DNA of 64,000 nucleotides from a virus, in IMG/VR virus record IMGVR_UViG_3300037106_000048, positions 50,375 to 114,374 of that record; one strand, written 5' to 3'. Positions 26,554 through 36,197 of this stretch are shown one piece after another. The position numbers and the translations under genes were made by a program. How positions within the stretch are numbered: position 1 is the first letter of the stretch; every line of letters begins with the position of its first letter. Under the pieces are notes generated by a model, which searched no databases, was not told where the DNA came from, and worked only from the letters and a program-made list of their open reading frames with translations.

Positions 26554-28218
26554 ATGATTGAGAAAAATATATCAAAATCGGAATTAATTAATTATTTTTT
26601 AAATAATAATGGTTCGGGATATAAAACAAAAGAAAAACACATATTAATTAAATTTATTGGTTTGATTGATTTAATTAACAATTATCATGATAATTTTTTT
26701 AAAACAAATGATTTTCCATTTACACAAAAATTATATAATTATTTATATAATATAATTGAAATTCCTAAATGTAATAATTGCGGAATACATATTAAATGGA
26801 GAGGTATATTTAGTGAAGGTTATTTAACATATTGTTCAAAACAATGTAAAAATTCTAGTAAAATTAGAATTGAAAAAGCAAAAAAAACCTGTTTGAAAAA
26901 ATATGGTGTTGATTCACCATTAAAATTCAATATCTTTAAAAAGAAAAGAAGTGATACTATTCTAAATAAATATAATATTAGTAATATCTTTGAACATCCA
27001 GATATTAAAGAAAAAACAAAACAAACAAATTTATTGAAATATGGGAAAGAATTTGCAATCCAATCAGAAATAATAAAAAATAAAAGAAAAGATAATAATT
27101 TCCTTAAATATGGTGTAGAAAATCCATTATCATTAACCATAAATAAACAAAAAAAATCTAAACTGAATAAAGATTATTTTGAAAAAAAAATAAAACAAAG
27201 AAATTATATTGTTTTAAATTATTTGGAAAATGATATTATTGTAATAAAACATCCAGATGGTCACATTTTTGAAACACCCAGACATATTGCTAATAATAGA
27301 TTTAATACAAACGCAGAATTGTCAACAAAATTACTTCCATTGGGTGGTAGTATCTCAACTGGTGAAATTGAAATTAGAGAATTTTTAAAAACCCTAAATA
27401 TAAATTATATTACTGGTAATAGAAGTATATTGTTTGGTAATGAAATTGATATATATTTACCAGATAATAAATTGGGTATTGAGTTCGATGGACTTTATTG
27501 GCATTCAAATTTATTTAAAGATAAAAATTATCATCTCAATAAAACTGAAGAATGTGAACAACTAGGCATACAATTGCTTCATATCTTTGAAGATGAATGG
27601 ATATACAAAAAAGAAATTGTCAAGTCAATTATTAAATCTAAATTAGGTATAGTTGAAAATAAAGTTTTTGCAAGAAAATGTGTTATCAAAAAAATTGATA
27701 ATATAACTTGTTCTAATTTCTTAAATAACAATCACATACAAGGTAATATTAATTCTAAGGTTAAAATTGGTTTGTTTTATAATAATGATTTAGTGTCGGT
27801 TATAACTTTTGGTAAAAAACGTATTGCAATGGGTAATAAAACCAATATTGAAGGTGAATATGAGATGTACAGATTTTGTAATAAACTTAATACAAGTGTT
27901 ATTGGTGGGGCAAGTAAGTTATTAAGTTATTTTACAAAAAATTATAAACCTAAGTCAATTTTAACATTTGCAGACAGAAGATATAGTCAAGGTAATTTAT
28001 ATAAACAATTAGGATTTAATTATATAAAAAATACTGAACCTAACTATTGGTATTTCAAAAAAAATGAAATAATTAGATATTATCGTTTTAAATTTAGAAA
28101 AGATGTTTTGGTTAAACAAGGTTTTGATAAAAATAAAACAGAAAAGGAAATAATGCAAGAAAATCAATATAATTATATATATGATTGTGGTAACATGAAA
28201 TATATGTTAATTTATTAA
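26554..28218 (+). CDS. Free-standing homing-type endonuclease with KYGV repeats
   Basis: This is a 554-residue protein. Residues about 70-105 hold a Cys4 zinc-ribbon-like site (CNNCGIHIKWRG, then YCSKQC). Residues about 110-200 hold about four repeats with a K-(Y/F)-(G/N)-V core. Residues about 265-365 contain [21 protein letters not shown] followed by HS, and [11 protein letters not shown]. This is a PD-(D/E)XK/Vsr-like nuclease arrangement of acidic residues and His. The last 180 residues ([20 protein letters not shown], then [17 protein letters not shown]) resemble a GNAT-type fold. It is very similar over its second half to the protein at 33427 and related to the one at 28670. It lies between tube and sheath genes, consistent with homing. 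Confidence 0.7.
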   Translation: MIEKNISKSELINYFLNNNGSGYKTKEKHILIKFIGLIDLINNYHDNFFKTNDFPFTQKLYNYLYNIIEIPKCNNCGIHIKWRGIFSEGYLTYCSKQCKNSSKIRIEKAKKTCLKKYGVDSPLKFNIFKKKRSDTILNKYNISNIFEHPDIKEKTKQTNLLKYGKEFAIQSEIIKNKRKDNNFLKYGVENPLSLTINKQKKSKLNKDYFEKKIKQRNYIVLNYLENDIIVIKHPDGHIFETPRHIANNRFNTNAELSTKLLPLGGSISTGEIEIREFLKTLNINYITGNRSILFGNEIDIYLPDNKLGIEFDGLYWHSNLFKDKNYHLNKTEECEQLGIQLLHIFEDEWIYKKEIVKSIIKSKLGIVENKVFARKCVIKKIDNITCSNFLNNNHIQGNINSKVKIGLFYNNDLVSVITFGKKRIAMGNKTNIEGEYEMYRFCNKLNTSVIGGASKLLSYFTKNYKPKSILTFADRRYSQGNLYKQLGFNYIKNTEPNYWYFKKNEIIRYYRFKFRKDVLVKQGFDKNKTEKEIMQENQYNYIYDCGNMKYMLIY

Positions 28219-28225
28219 TTTTATA

Positions 28226-28573
28226 TTATTCAGGTAATCTACCAGTTCTTTGATACATTCTAAATTCATCCTTACCAAGACTTTCAATAGTTCTTTTTGG
28301 TTTTATTGCAACATCAATTTTTATTTTAATTGGTTCATTAACTAATTCAATTTTTGGTAATTCATTAATTGCTACTTGTTCATCTGAAAGATTATTATTC
28401 TCAATAATTATTTCTTGTGGTATATCTAAAAGAATTTCTGGTTGTACTTCAGATTTTTCTTCAACAATTGGTTTATTATCAACTTCTTCTATTTCAATTA
28501 TTTCTTGTTTTTTAGTTTTTTCTATGGATTGTTCAATTTTATTGATTTTATCCCTTTTACTTTTTTTTGTCAT
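28226..28573 (-). CDS. Acidic hypothetical protein, 115 residues
   Basis: This is a strongly charged, probably disordered protein (Lys-rich start; Glu/Ile-rich middle). It ends with a conserved-looking tail ESLGKDEFRMYQRTGRLPE, which may be a docking peptide. It has its own late motif 31 bases upstream and lies between two endonuclease genes in the tube/sheath region. It is probably a late, virion- or assembly-associated protein. Family not recognised. Confidence 0.55.
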   Translation of the reverse strand: MTKKSKRDKINKIEQSIEKTKKQEIIEIEEVDNKPIVEEKSEVQPEILLDIPQEIIIENNNLSDEQVAINELPKIELVNEPIKIKIDVAIKPKRTIESLGKDEFRMYQRTGRLPE

Positions 28574-28604
28574 TATTTCTTATTTAAAATTATGTTATTT
28601 TTAT

Positions 28605-28612
28605 ATAAATAC
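28605..28612 (-). promoter_or_regulatory. Late promoter motif
   Basis: CAAGTATTTATATAAAAA on the minus strand, 31 bases before the start at 28573. Confidence 0.6.
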
Positions 28613-28620
28613 TTGAAAAT

Positions 28621-28650
28621 GAAAAAGACCCACTAAATAAGTGAGTCTTT
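28621..28650. terminator. Intrinsic terminator after the 28670 endonuclease gene
   Basis: AAAAAGACCCACT, a short AAATA loop, then AGTGAGTCTTTT forms a stem with one mismatch and flanking A/T tracts. It lies 20 bases past the minus-strand stop at 28670. Confidence 0.7.
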
Positions 28651-28669
28651 TCAATTTATAATTTATAAA

Positions 28670-30268
28670 TTATGCTCCAACATCAATAAATTTAATATTG
28701 CCACAATCATATATTCTTGGAATTTTTCTTTCTGACATTATTTGATGTTCAGTTTTATTTTTATCAAATCCTTGTTTAACTAAAACATCTTTTCTAAATA
28801 AAAATCTATGTTTTCTTTCCTTTCCAACAACATACCAATAATTAGGTGCTGTGTTATATTTTAAATTAAATCCTAATTGTTTATATAAATTACCATTTGA
28901 ATATCTTCTATTAGCAAAACTAATCACATTAAATGGTTTATATTTTAATTTAAAAAAAGAATATAATTTACTAGCACCGCCAACAACAATAGTATTAAGT
29001 TTATTGCAAAAACGTAACATTTCATACACATTATCATTTTTTATTTTATTACCAAGAACGTTTCTTAATTTTCCAAATGTCATAATAGATACTAACTCAT
29101 TGTTATAATATAATCCTAATTTAATGGATGCATTAACATTACCTTGTATATGATTTTTTATTAAAAATTCGAAGGCTATTTTAGGATTAATTTCTTTTAT
29201 TTGACATTTTCTTGCAAATATTTTATTATTAATAATACCTAATTTACTTTTTATCATTGATTCAATAATATTATATTTTTCAAGTAATTCATCTTCAAAA
29301 AAATGCAATAATGTAATATTTTTTTCTTCACATTTTTTTGTTTTATTAATATGATAATCGTCATTTATATAATATTCGGAATGCCAATGAAGTCCATTTA
29401 TTTCAATTGCTAAATTATATGAAGGTATATAAATATCCAATTCACCATCAATTGTTTTTCTATCATTTGGAATATAATTAATATTATTATTTTTTAAAAA
29501 TTTACATATTTTTAATTCAAATGTTGTTCTTGGTGACCCAATTGGTTGTAATATTGTTGATAATTCAACATCATGATTTAATCTATTTACTAATAATTTT
29601 CTATTGTTTTCAAAAACATGACCATTAGGATGTGAAACTTTTATATTATCATCATTAAATTCTAATATTGAATATCCTTTTTCTGAAAATCTTTTCTTTA
29701 ATAATTTATCTCTATTTAGTTGAACTTTTATTAAACCACGATTTATAATTTTATTACCATGCGTAGCATATGTTTTTTTCATATTATGAGTTGCTAATAA
29801 TCTAATACTATTAACTTTAAATGTACTATCAACACCATATTTTTTAAATACCGCTTCTTTCGACTTTTTAATTCTAATTTCTTTATTTTCTGGAATACTT
29901 TGCCAAATTTCTCTACATTTTTTAGAACAAAATTTTCTTTCATATTTTATTCTTTCAATAAATAATTTATTACATATTAAGCAATGTCTATTTTCTTTCG
30001 ATTTTTTCTTTTTATTTAAACCAGAGCATTTATATGAACAAAATTTTTTCTTTTCTTTCTTTTTTGATTTAAAAATCTTTTCACAATACTCACACTTTTT
30101 TTCAACATAAAATTTATTATCTTCTTGTGCTCTATGTGCTAATTTACAATCTTTAGAACAAAATTGTTTTTCCCTTCCTTTTTTTACATAAAAAATATTA
30201 TTACAATGTTTGCAAATTAAATTAACTATTGTTGCCATATATGATGAATTTATATTTTTACTAACCAA
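28670..30268 (-). CDS. Free-standing homing-type endonuclease with three zinc-finger-like repeats
   Basis: In this 532-residue protein, three tandem Cys4 units fill residues 18-120: CKHCNNIFYVKKG...FCSKDC, CEYCEKIF...FCSYKC, and CLICNKLF...FCSKKC. One KYGV repeat follows (KKYGVDSTFK). The nuclease region reads DGELDIYIPSYNLAIEINGL, then HWHSEYY and LLHFFEDELLEKY. The C-terminal module is the one shared with 26554 and 33427 ([37 protein letters not shown]). It sits 86 bases upstream of the sheath gene's stop, transcribed in the same direction, with a composite late/host motif (AAGTATTTATATTTG) 15 bases before the ATG. Confidence 0.7.
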   Translation of the reverse strand: MVSKNINSSYMATIVNLICKHCNNIFYVKKGREKQFCSKDCKLAHRAQEDNKFYVEKKCEYCEKIFKSKKKEKKKFCSYKCSGLNKKKKSKENRHCLICNKLFIERIKYERKFCSKKCREIWQSIPENKEIRIKKSKEAVFKKYGVDSTFKVNSIRLLATHNMKKTYATHGNKIINRGLIKVQLNRDKLLKKRFSEKGYSILEFNDDNIKVSHPNGHVFENNRKLLVNRLNHDVELSTILQPIGSPRTTFELKICKFLKNNNINYIPNDRKTIDGELDIYIPSYNLAIEINGLHWHSEYYINDDYHINKTKKCEEKNITLLHFFEDELLEKYNIIESMIKSKLGIINNKIFARKCQIKEINPKIAFEFLIKNHIQGNVNASIKLGLYYNNELVSIMTFGKLRNVLGNKIKNDNVYEMLRFCNKLNTIVVGGASKLYSFFKLKYKPFNVISFANRRYSNGNLYKQLGFNLKYNTAPNYWYVVGKERKHRFLFRKDVLVKQGFDKNKTEHQIMSERKIPRIYDCGNIKFIDVGA

Positions 30269-30278
30269 TTCGGTTATG

Positions 30279-30291
30279 CAAATATAAATAC
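30279..30291 (-). promoter_or_regulatory. Composite late motif / TATATTTG box
   Basis: AAAGTATTTATATTTG on the minus strand combines the late motif (30284-30291) with a host-type TATATTTG (30286-30279), 15 bases before the start at 30268. Confidence 0.5.
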
Positions 30292-30303
30292 TTTAAATAA
30301 ATA

Positions 30304-30339
30304 AAAAAAGCCATTAAATATATATTTAATGGCTTTTTA
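30304..30339. terminator. Intrinsic terminator after the tail sheath gene
   Basis: AAAAAGCCATTAAATA and TATTTAATGGCTTTTT form a long near-perfect stem around a TATA loop, 16 bases past the sheath stop. Confidence 0.8.
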
Positions 30340-30354
30340 ATATAAAATTATAAA

Positions 30355-33120
30355 TTATGCCCCAACATCAGCAAATGATGCACCAGAAGGAGTAATTGTA
30401 AATGTAATTCCAATAAATTCAACAGCACGTGTTGGTTTTAAGAATATTTCACCATACAATTCGTTTCTATCCATTGTTTCTGGAGTATTATTTGAATTAT
30501 CCATTTTAATTCTAAAGTCATTCAAACCTCTTTCTCTCTTAATACTGTCAAGAATAGGATTTGCTTTTGCCAAGAATTGGTCAATTGTTGTTTGGTCATT
30601 TTGTTCAAATACAAGTCTGATAGCAATATTTGCAATAAGAACTTTAATTTGAAGTAATAATCTACGAACATTGATTCTATCAAGTGCACTTTCTTTAACT
30701 TGTAAAGTTTTTTGTCCGAAGATTGCTGTACCTGCTTCTGCAAAATCAGCCATTGGGTTAATTCTACCAGCATATAAAATATCACGAGCTTCTTGAGACA
30801 ATTTGTATCTTGATTTAATTGCATTAGTTACACCACGATTTAAACCAGCAGGTGCAAACCAAGGAAATTTTACATTATCTGTAAATGCCATTGCTCTTAC
30901 AACTTCGCCAGTAGCTGGAATATAAACATTAACATTATTTTGATTATCTCTTATTTGAATCCAAGGGAAATATGTACATGAATAACTACTATCAATATCA
31001 ACATCATTAAGTAATTCCACAACTTGTTGAGCAGCTTCTACATCATCAGGAACACCAGTATTACCATTATTTGTTATATTTATATCAATATTTGGTGAAT
31101 CAATTACATATAATGAATCGGTTCTTTGTTGTTCAATCATATCAATTGTATCTTGAACTAAAATACTTTGGTCTGACCAGTTAATACCCGGAGTTGAGAA
31201 AAGATTAATTGTAACTTGTTCTGGGTTTGAAAATGTATTTATTGCTGTTTGCCATGCATGAAAATCATTTGTTGGTATTGTTTCTGGATGACCGGGATGA
31301 CCACTAAATATACCACCCTGTTGATAACCATCACCATATGAACGGTCTTCACCATTTATACCTCTATTAACATCCCATCCATCAAAACCACGAGCAGGAA
31401 CAAAAGTGAATTTTCTTGTTTTAATACTATAATATGGATTTAGTGGGTCATTGGTATCAAGATATGTTTGTATTTGTCCCGCACCAACTTCAAATTGACC
31501 AATATATATTGTACCATTAGTATATATACCAGTTGCACCAGAATCCATATGGAATCCTTTTGTTTTAACAAAACCGTTTTGACCATTATAATTAAAAAAG
31601 TTCTGATTAATACCACTACCAGTTGAATTGGTACTATCATAACCATGTTCAGAAATACCTAAAAATACTTTATTTACTTTATCAGTTTCGCTATATTTTG
31701 TTTTATAGAAAATTTTTGGTGGGATACCATTAGTTGTTGGGTCACTTGTTGCTGACATTGCATAGTCATTAAATTCATAACCTTCAAAACCTGCAGGAAA
31801 TACATCATTTGGAATATCTGTTGCAAGTTCAACCATAATATATTTACTTGCAAGATTATAAATACCATCAGTAGTACCAATTTTCTGTGCAATATAACTA
31901 CTAAGTCCTTCAATCATTGTACATTTTGAATATGTTTCAAGTACTATTGGACTTGCATCAGTATCGTTAAAATCACGAACAACTACATCAAATTCATAAG
32001 TGTCTGGATTAATATTAACAATACTTATTTTAATTTCATCATTTGCAGCATCACCATCAGAAATACTAATAAATTTGAATAATCTATTAACATGATTACC
32101 CATTAATTGAGATACAACCCAAGGAGTTTCAGGTGTTTGGAATCCAATTTTATAATTTGTAAAATTATTTGAAGTGGCAGTAATTAATGTTGTATTAATA
32201 CCATAACCAATACCTTCTGAATCTAATTTCTGAATAAGGTCAGGATAAATTGCTTGAACCCAAATTTTTGTTTTTTTGTCTTTTGGTGCTGAACCAATTA
32301 CATTTGGTAAGAAACTACTTGAGTTTGGATTTAATGATACTGTATAATATTGTGTACTTCCAGTACTATATGCTCTTAGCATAAATTGACTAAATAAATC
32401 ACCAACACCAATATTTGTAGTATTACCACTTACAGTAAGTATAGTTGTATCAAATGTTGTAAGTTGAGTACTATGTGGTTGAATTATTGAAGTACCTCTG
32501 CTTCTAATTACAGCTAACACCATATTTTCATATTGACTATATGAAGTACCTGTAAATAATGTTACTTTATCTCTAGTTGTACCACTTCCAGTCATACTCA
32601 ATGTAGTTGCAGTAAATGTGTGTACATATTCAGTAAATGTATTACCAAGATGTTTAGTAAATCCTGAAGAATACGTACCTGTTTGACCCTGATACATCAA
32701 TGCGACACCCAAATATTGGTTATTTGTAAATGTATGGGTTGAAACAACAGGAATTCCACTTGATGCAACAGTACTTGGGTCAACACCAGCACTTAATGTT
32801 ATTGCCCATGCATTTCCAGCATCATATCCACTAAGTCCTAATACTCTGGTTACCCAAAGTTGATTAGTTTCACTAAGATATGAGTTGGCAACATATGGTA
32901 ATTGATATTGGAGATTTCCATTTGAAAGTTTTTGTGTGCTTTGTCCACCAAATCTGCTTGTGAATTGAGTTGAATCTTGAACGAATACAGGTTCAAAAGC
33001 AGGTCCTTTAAGTGTTTCTCCTACAAGACCCAAACAGGTAATTCCCACATTACGTACAACATACGTTAAATCACGTTCTTTAAATTTTACACCCGGTGAG
33101 GTGAATACAAATTCTGCCAT
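30355..33120 (-). CDS. Contractile tail sheath protein
   Basis: This 921-residue protein has the typical sheath N-terminus (AEFVFTSPGVKFKERDLTYV, then GETLKGPAFEPVFV with a following FGG region). Its conserved C-terminal domain contains SAL-type elements: INPMADFAEAGTAIFGQKTL, ALDRINVRRLLLQIKVLI and FEQNDQTTIDQFLAKANPIL. It is clearly longer than T4 gp18 (about 660 residues), so it has extra surface domains in the middle (residues about 100-600). It forms the outer contractile tube. Its late motif is 67 bases upstream, and a terminator follows its stop. Endonuclease genes lie on both sides. Confidence 0.9.
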   Translation of the reverse strand: MAEFVFTSPGVKFKERDLTYVVRNVGITCLGLVGETLKGPAFEPVFVQDSTQFTSRFGGQSTQKLSNGNLQYQLPYVANSYLSETNQLWVTRVLGLSGYDAGNAWAITLSAGVDPSTVASSGIPVVSTHTFTNNQYLGVALMYQGQTGTYSSGFTKHLGNTFTEYVHTFTATTLSMTGSGTTRDKVTLFTGTSYSQYENMVLAVIRSRGTSIIQPHSTQLTTFDTTILTVSGNTTNIGVGDLFSQFMLRAYSTGSTQYYTVSLNPNSSSFLPNVIGSAPKDKKTKIWVQAIYPDLIQKLDSEGIGYGINTTLITATSNNFTNYKIGFQTPETPWVVSQLMGNHVNRLFKFISISDGDAANDEIKISIVNINPDTYEFDVVVRDFNDTDASPIVLETYSKCTMIEGLSSYIAQKIGTTDGIYNLASKYIMVELATDIPNDVFPAGFEGYEFNDYAMSATSDPTTNGIPPKIFYKTKYSETDKVNKVFLGISEHGYDSTNSTGSGINQNFFNYNGQNGFVKTKGFHMDSGATGIYTNGTIYIGQFEVGAGQIQTYLDTNDPLNPYYSIKTRKFTFVPARGFDGWDVNRGINGEDRSYGDGYQQGGIFSGHPGHPETIPTNDFHAWQTAINTFSNPEQVTINLFSTPGINWSDQSILVQDTIDMIEQQRTDSLYVIDSPNIDINITNNGNTGVPDDVEAAQQVVELLNDVDIDSSYSCTYFPWIQIRDNQNNVNVYIPATGEVVRAMAFTDNVKFPWFAPAGLNRGVTNAIKSRYKLSQEARDILYAGRINPMADFAEAGTAIFGQKTLQVKESALDRINVRRLLLQIKVLIANIAIRLVFEQNDQTTIDQFLAKANPILDSIKRERGLNDFRIKMDNSNNTPETMDRNELYGEIFLKPTRAVEFIGITFTITPSGASFADVGA

Positions 33121-33187
33121 GTTATTTAATTATTTTATTTTTCATTATTATTTTTCATTTTATAAACAATGCCTTATTGTTTTTCAA

Positions 33188-33195
33188 ATAAATAC
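33188..33195 (-). promoter_or_regulatory. Late promoter motif for the sheath gene
   Basis: TTAGTATTTATTTG on the minus strand, 67 bases before the start at 33120. Confidence 0.5.
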
Positions 33196-33391
33196 TAAAA
33201 AATAATTGAAAAGAAGATTTGTCTTAATTATTATCATCTTGTTATTTTGTTCATAAATCCAGATTTTATCAAATTTTATTTATTTCGGTTTATATTTTTA
33301 AAAATTTCAATTTTTCTATCTTAAATTCTTTTAAATTCTTCCAATAAAATTTTATATTTATTTTAAAAAAAATTTTATTTTTAAAAAATAA

Positions 33392-33404
33392 GTATTTATA
33401 TTTG
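33392..33404 (+). promoter_or_regulatory. Composite late motif / TATATTTG box
   Basis: TAAGTATTTATATTTG combines GTATTTAT (33392-33399) with TATATTTG (33397-33404), 27 bases or fewer before the start at 33427. Confidence 0.5.
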
Positions 33405-33426
33405 TAGCACTAAATATTATAAACAT

Positions 33427-35301
33427 ATGAAAAATATTATAAAAAATATAATTATTGATAATAATACTAATAATATTATATCACGAAGAGCAACAGAATC
33501 ATTTTTTAAAAAAAATTATAATGAAATTTTTAATCAAATAAACAATCAATTCAATTCAACCATATCATTTAATGCAAAATTATATTTATTGTTTTATGAT
33601 ATTCATGAAATACCTTTATGTATTATTTGTGGAAAACCAGTTAGATTTAAAAAATTTAGTGAAGGATTTTCAAAATATTGTTCAATGCAATGTATTGGAA
33701 AAGACAATAATATTAAAATCAAAAGAGAAAAAACATCAATAAAAAACTTTGGATTTAAATATACATTACTTTCTGAAGAAAAAAAAGAACAAATAAAACA
33801 AACCAATTTAGAAAGATATGGTATTGAACATCCGCAACAATTAGATAGTGTTAAAGAAAAAACAAAACAAACTAATTTAAAAAAATATGGTGTTGAACAT
33901 CATCTTAAATTAAAATCTCAACAAGAGAAACAAAAACAAACCAATTTGAAACGATATAATGTTGAAAATCCAATGCAGAATATTCAAATTAATAATAAAT
34001 CAAAACAAACAAAAAATAAAAGATATGGTAATGAATATTATAATAATAAGGAAAAACAAAAACAAACATGTTTAACTAAATATGGTGTTGATTGTACATT
34101 AAAAGATAATAATATTAAAGAAAAAACCAAACAAACAAATTTAAAAAAATTTGGTGTCAAAATTCCATCACAAAATTCAATAATAAAAAATAAAATTATT
34201 CTTAGTGTTAAAAAGACATTACGCATAAAAAATAAAAAACTATGGGCAAAAAATTTAAACATAAATGAAAATAATGTTGAATATACTATATATGATGAAC
34301 TTATTATATCTAATTTATGTAAAAAACATAATAATTTTACAATAAATATTTCATTATTAAAAAATCGTTTAAGAGAAAAAATAGAAAATGTCTGTACTGA
34401 ATGTAACCCAATTTCTGAAAATGTTTCAATTAAAGAAAACGAAATTAAAGATTTTATTAATAATGAAATAAACATAAAATCAGAAAAAATACGAATTGAT
34501 AATAAAGAAATTGATATTTATTTACCAGACAATAAATTAGGTATTGAGTTCAATGGATTATATTGGCATTCAGAATTATATAAAGATAAGAATTATCACC
34601 TTAACAAAACTAATTTATGTGAACAACAAGGCATACAACTGCTTCACATATTTGAAGATGAGTGGGTTAATAAAAAGGAAATTGTTAAATCAATAATTAA
34701 ATCTAAGTTAGGTATTATTGAGAATAAAATATTTGCAAGAAAAACAATACTTAAAGAAATTAATAATATAACATGTAATAACTTCTTAAATAATAATCAT
34801 ATACAAGGTAATATTAATAGTAAAATTAGAATAGGTTTGTTTTATAATAATGATTTGGTATTGGTTATGACTTTTGGTAAAAAACGTATTGCTATGGGTA
34901 ATAAAATTAATATTGAAGGAGAGTATGAGATGCATAGATTTTGCAATAAACTTAATACAAGTGTTATTGGTGGGGCAAGTAAATTGTTTAGCTATTTTAC
35001 TAAGACATACGCTCCAAAATCAATTTTAACGTTTGCAGATAGAAGGTATAGTCAAGGTGGTTTATATAAGCAATTGGGATTTACTTTCATTGGCAATACT
35101 AAGCCAAATTATTGGTATTATAATAATAAAATTAAAGAAATTAAAAGATATTATAGATATTCATTTAGAAAAAATATTCTTATGAAACAAGGTTTTGATA
35201 AAAATAAAACAGAATTTGAAATAATGAATGATAATGGATATTTAAAAATTTATGATTGTGGTAACATGAAATTTGAAAAAACTTTTGATATTAATATTTA
35301 A
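33427..35301 (+). CDS. Free-standing homing-type endonuclease with about seven KYGV repeats
   Basis: This 624-residue protein is the longest of the group. It has a Cys4 site ([13 protein letters not shown], then YCSMQC). Residues about 100-275 then carry about seven repeats of the type [20 protein letters not shown]. Next come a short CTECNP site, the nuclease core ([20 protein letters not shown], then [16 protein letters not shown] and LLHIFEDEW) and the GNAT-like C-terminal module. Residues after about 375 are almost collinear with the protein at 26554. The repeat number differs among the copies. It lies beside the sheath gene and before RNase H, with a composite promoter motif upstream. 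Homing function is inferred from context and family. Confidence 0.7.
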   Translation: MKNIIKNIIIDNNTNNIISRRATESFFKKNYNEIFNQINNQFNSTISFNAKLYLLFYDIHEIPLCIICGKPVRFKKFSEGFSKYCSMQCIGKDNNIKIKREKTSIKNFGFKYTLLSEEKKEQIKQTNLERYGIEHPQQLDSVKEKTKQTNLKKYGVEHHLKLKSQQEKQKQTNLKRYNVENPMQNIQINNKSKQTKNKRYGNEYYNNKEKQKQTCLTKYGVDCTLKDNNIKEKTKQTNLKKFGVKIPSQNSIIKNKIILSVKKTLRIKNKKLWAKNLNINENNVEYTIYDELIISNLCKKHNNFTINISLLKNRLREKIENVCTECNPISENVSIKENEIKDFINNEINIKSEKIRIDNKEIDIYLPDNKLGIEFNGLYWHSELYKDKNYHLNKTNLCEQQGIQLLHIFEDEWVNKKEIVKSIIKSKLGIIENKIFARKTILKEINNITCNNFLNNNHIQGNINSKIRIGLFYNNDLVLVMTFGKKRIAMGNKINIEGEYEMHRFCNKLNTSVIGGASKLFSYFTKTYAPKSILTFADRRYSQGGLYKQLGFTFIGNTKPNYWYYNNKIKEIKRYYRYSFRKNILMKQGFDKNKTEFEIMNDNGYLKIYDCGNMKFEKTFDINI

Positions 35302-35323
35302 TCAAATATTTTTATAAGTATAT

Positions 35324-35764
35324 ATGAAAATTTATAATTGTTATTTTGATGGTAGTTGTGAACCCAAGAATCCCAACGGAAACATGGGTTGGGGTGTTTA
35401 TATTACAAGTGAAGACAAAGAATTTAAAAAATCTAGATTTTATAAAGCAAAAATTGGTAATACTTGTAATATTGCGGAATATCTTGCACTAATAATGATT
35501 TTTAAATTAATGAAAAATAAAATAGGTGTGAGAATTAATATTTACGGTGATAGTAAACTAGTTATTATGCAAACATTGGAATTATGGAAAATAAAGAAAG
35601 GATTGTATATTCCATATGCACATCAAGCAATAGAATTGTACAGAGCATTAAGAAAGAAAAATATTATTACACTTCAATGGATACCTAGAAAAGAAAATAG
35701 TATTGCAGATGAATTAAGTAAATCTAAAAATACAGATACTGGTGTAGTCAATAATAATTATTAA
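35324..35764 (+). CDS. rnhA: Ribonuclease H
   Basis: This 146-residue protein has the complete RNase HI active-site set. YFDGSC carries Asp9, NIAEYLAL Glu52, IYGDSKL Asp76 and NSIADELS Asp129. It removes RNA primers or RNA:DNA hybrids in phage replication; T4 uses a different RNase H, so this is a cellular-type enzyme. It lies 22 bases after the endonuclease gene, probably co-transcribed or reached by read-through. Length is normal for the family. Confidence 0.85.
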   Translation: MKIYNCYFDGSCEPKNPNGNMGWGVYITSEDKEFKKSRFYKAKIGNTCNIAEYLALIMIFKLMKNKIGVRINIYGDSKLVIMQTLELWKIKKGLYIPYAHQAIELYRALRKKNIITLQWIPRKENSIADELSKSKNTDTGVVNNNY

Positions 35765-35824
35765 TTAAAATTTATAATTCAAATTCATTAAAATCTAATT
35801 TAAAATTTAGAAATGGAATATTAT

Positions 35825-36031
35825 TTACATAAATTTATAATAATATTTCATAAAATTATGATATAAATATTTTATTATAAATATTGATATTAACACAATA
35901 TATTCCAATAATAAGTAAATATAAGTTAATGGATTATAATAATTTGGTGTTAGGTTATAATAACCATCATAATCCATTCCCTCTGCTTCAAATATTAATA
36001 AAGCAACTAACCAAGCATATAAATATTTCAT
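35825..36031 (-). CDS. Small membrane protein, 68 residues
   Basis: This 68-residue protein has a hydrophobic N-terminus (LYAWLVALLIFEAEG; signal-like) and a second hydrophobic helix (YIYLLLEYIVLISIFIIKYL). In between lies a Tyr/Asn-rich loop. It is alone on the minus strand. Its upstream about 65 bases are nearly identical to those of the lipoprotein gene at 39349-39756, which argues that it is real and co-regulated with it. A cell-envelope role such as blocking superinfection is possible but unproven. Confidence 0.45.
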   Translation of the reverse strand: MKYLYAWLVALLIFEAEGMDYDGYYNLTPNYYNPLTYIYLLLEYIVLISIFIIKYLYHNFMKYYYKFM

Positions 36032-36040
36032 AACTTTTCG

Positions 36041-36105
36041 TTTTTAGTTAAACATTTAAATCATTTTTCTATTATATACGGATTTCAATTAAAAATGTTA
36101 CAAAC
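36041..36105 (-). repeat. Duplicated leader/promoter region, copy A
   Basis: This shares tttttagttaaacattt, aatcat, tattatatacg, atttcaat and aaaaatgttacaaa with 39764-39838, in the same order. It immediately precedes the small membrane-protein gene on the minus strand. Confidence 0.7.
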
Positions 36106-36175
36106 ATATGTAAAATTATTATATTAAATTCTATTTTTAAAAATATTTTACATAGGTAAGGATTTCTTGATGTTA

Positions 36176-36183
36176 GTATTTAT
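36176..36183 (+). promoter_or_regulatory. Late promoter motif
   Basis: TTAGTATTTATAAAAA on the plus strand, 14 bases before the start at 36198. Confidence 0.6.
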
Positions 36184-36197
36184 AAAAAATAATATTT

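Larger units (their letters stand above)
33121..33426. other. Gene-free stretch between sheath and endonuclease genes
   Basis: This 306-base, extremely AT-rich stretch holds the minus-strand sheath motif near 33190 and the plus-strand endonuclease motif near 33395. No ORF, hairpin terminator or RNA gene was seen between them. Confidence 0.4.

Noticed and set aside
33427-34200. Regularly spaced repeats, possible CRISPR array
   Set aside because: The repeats are imperfect, codon-based and in frame within a protein (KYGV modules), not DNA repeats with spacers.
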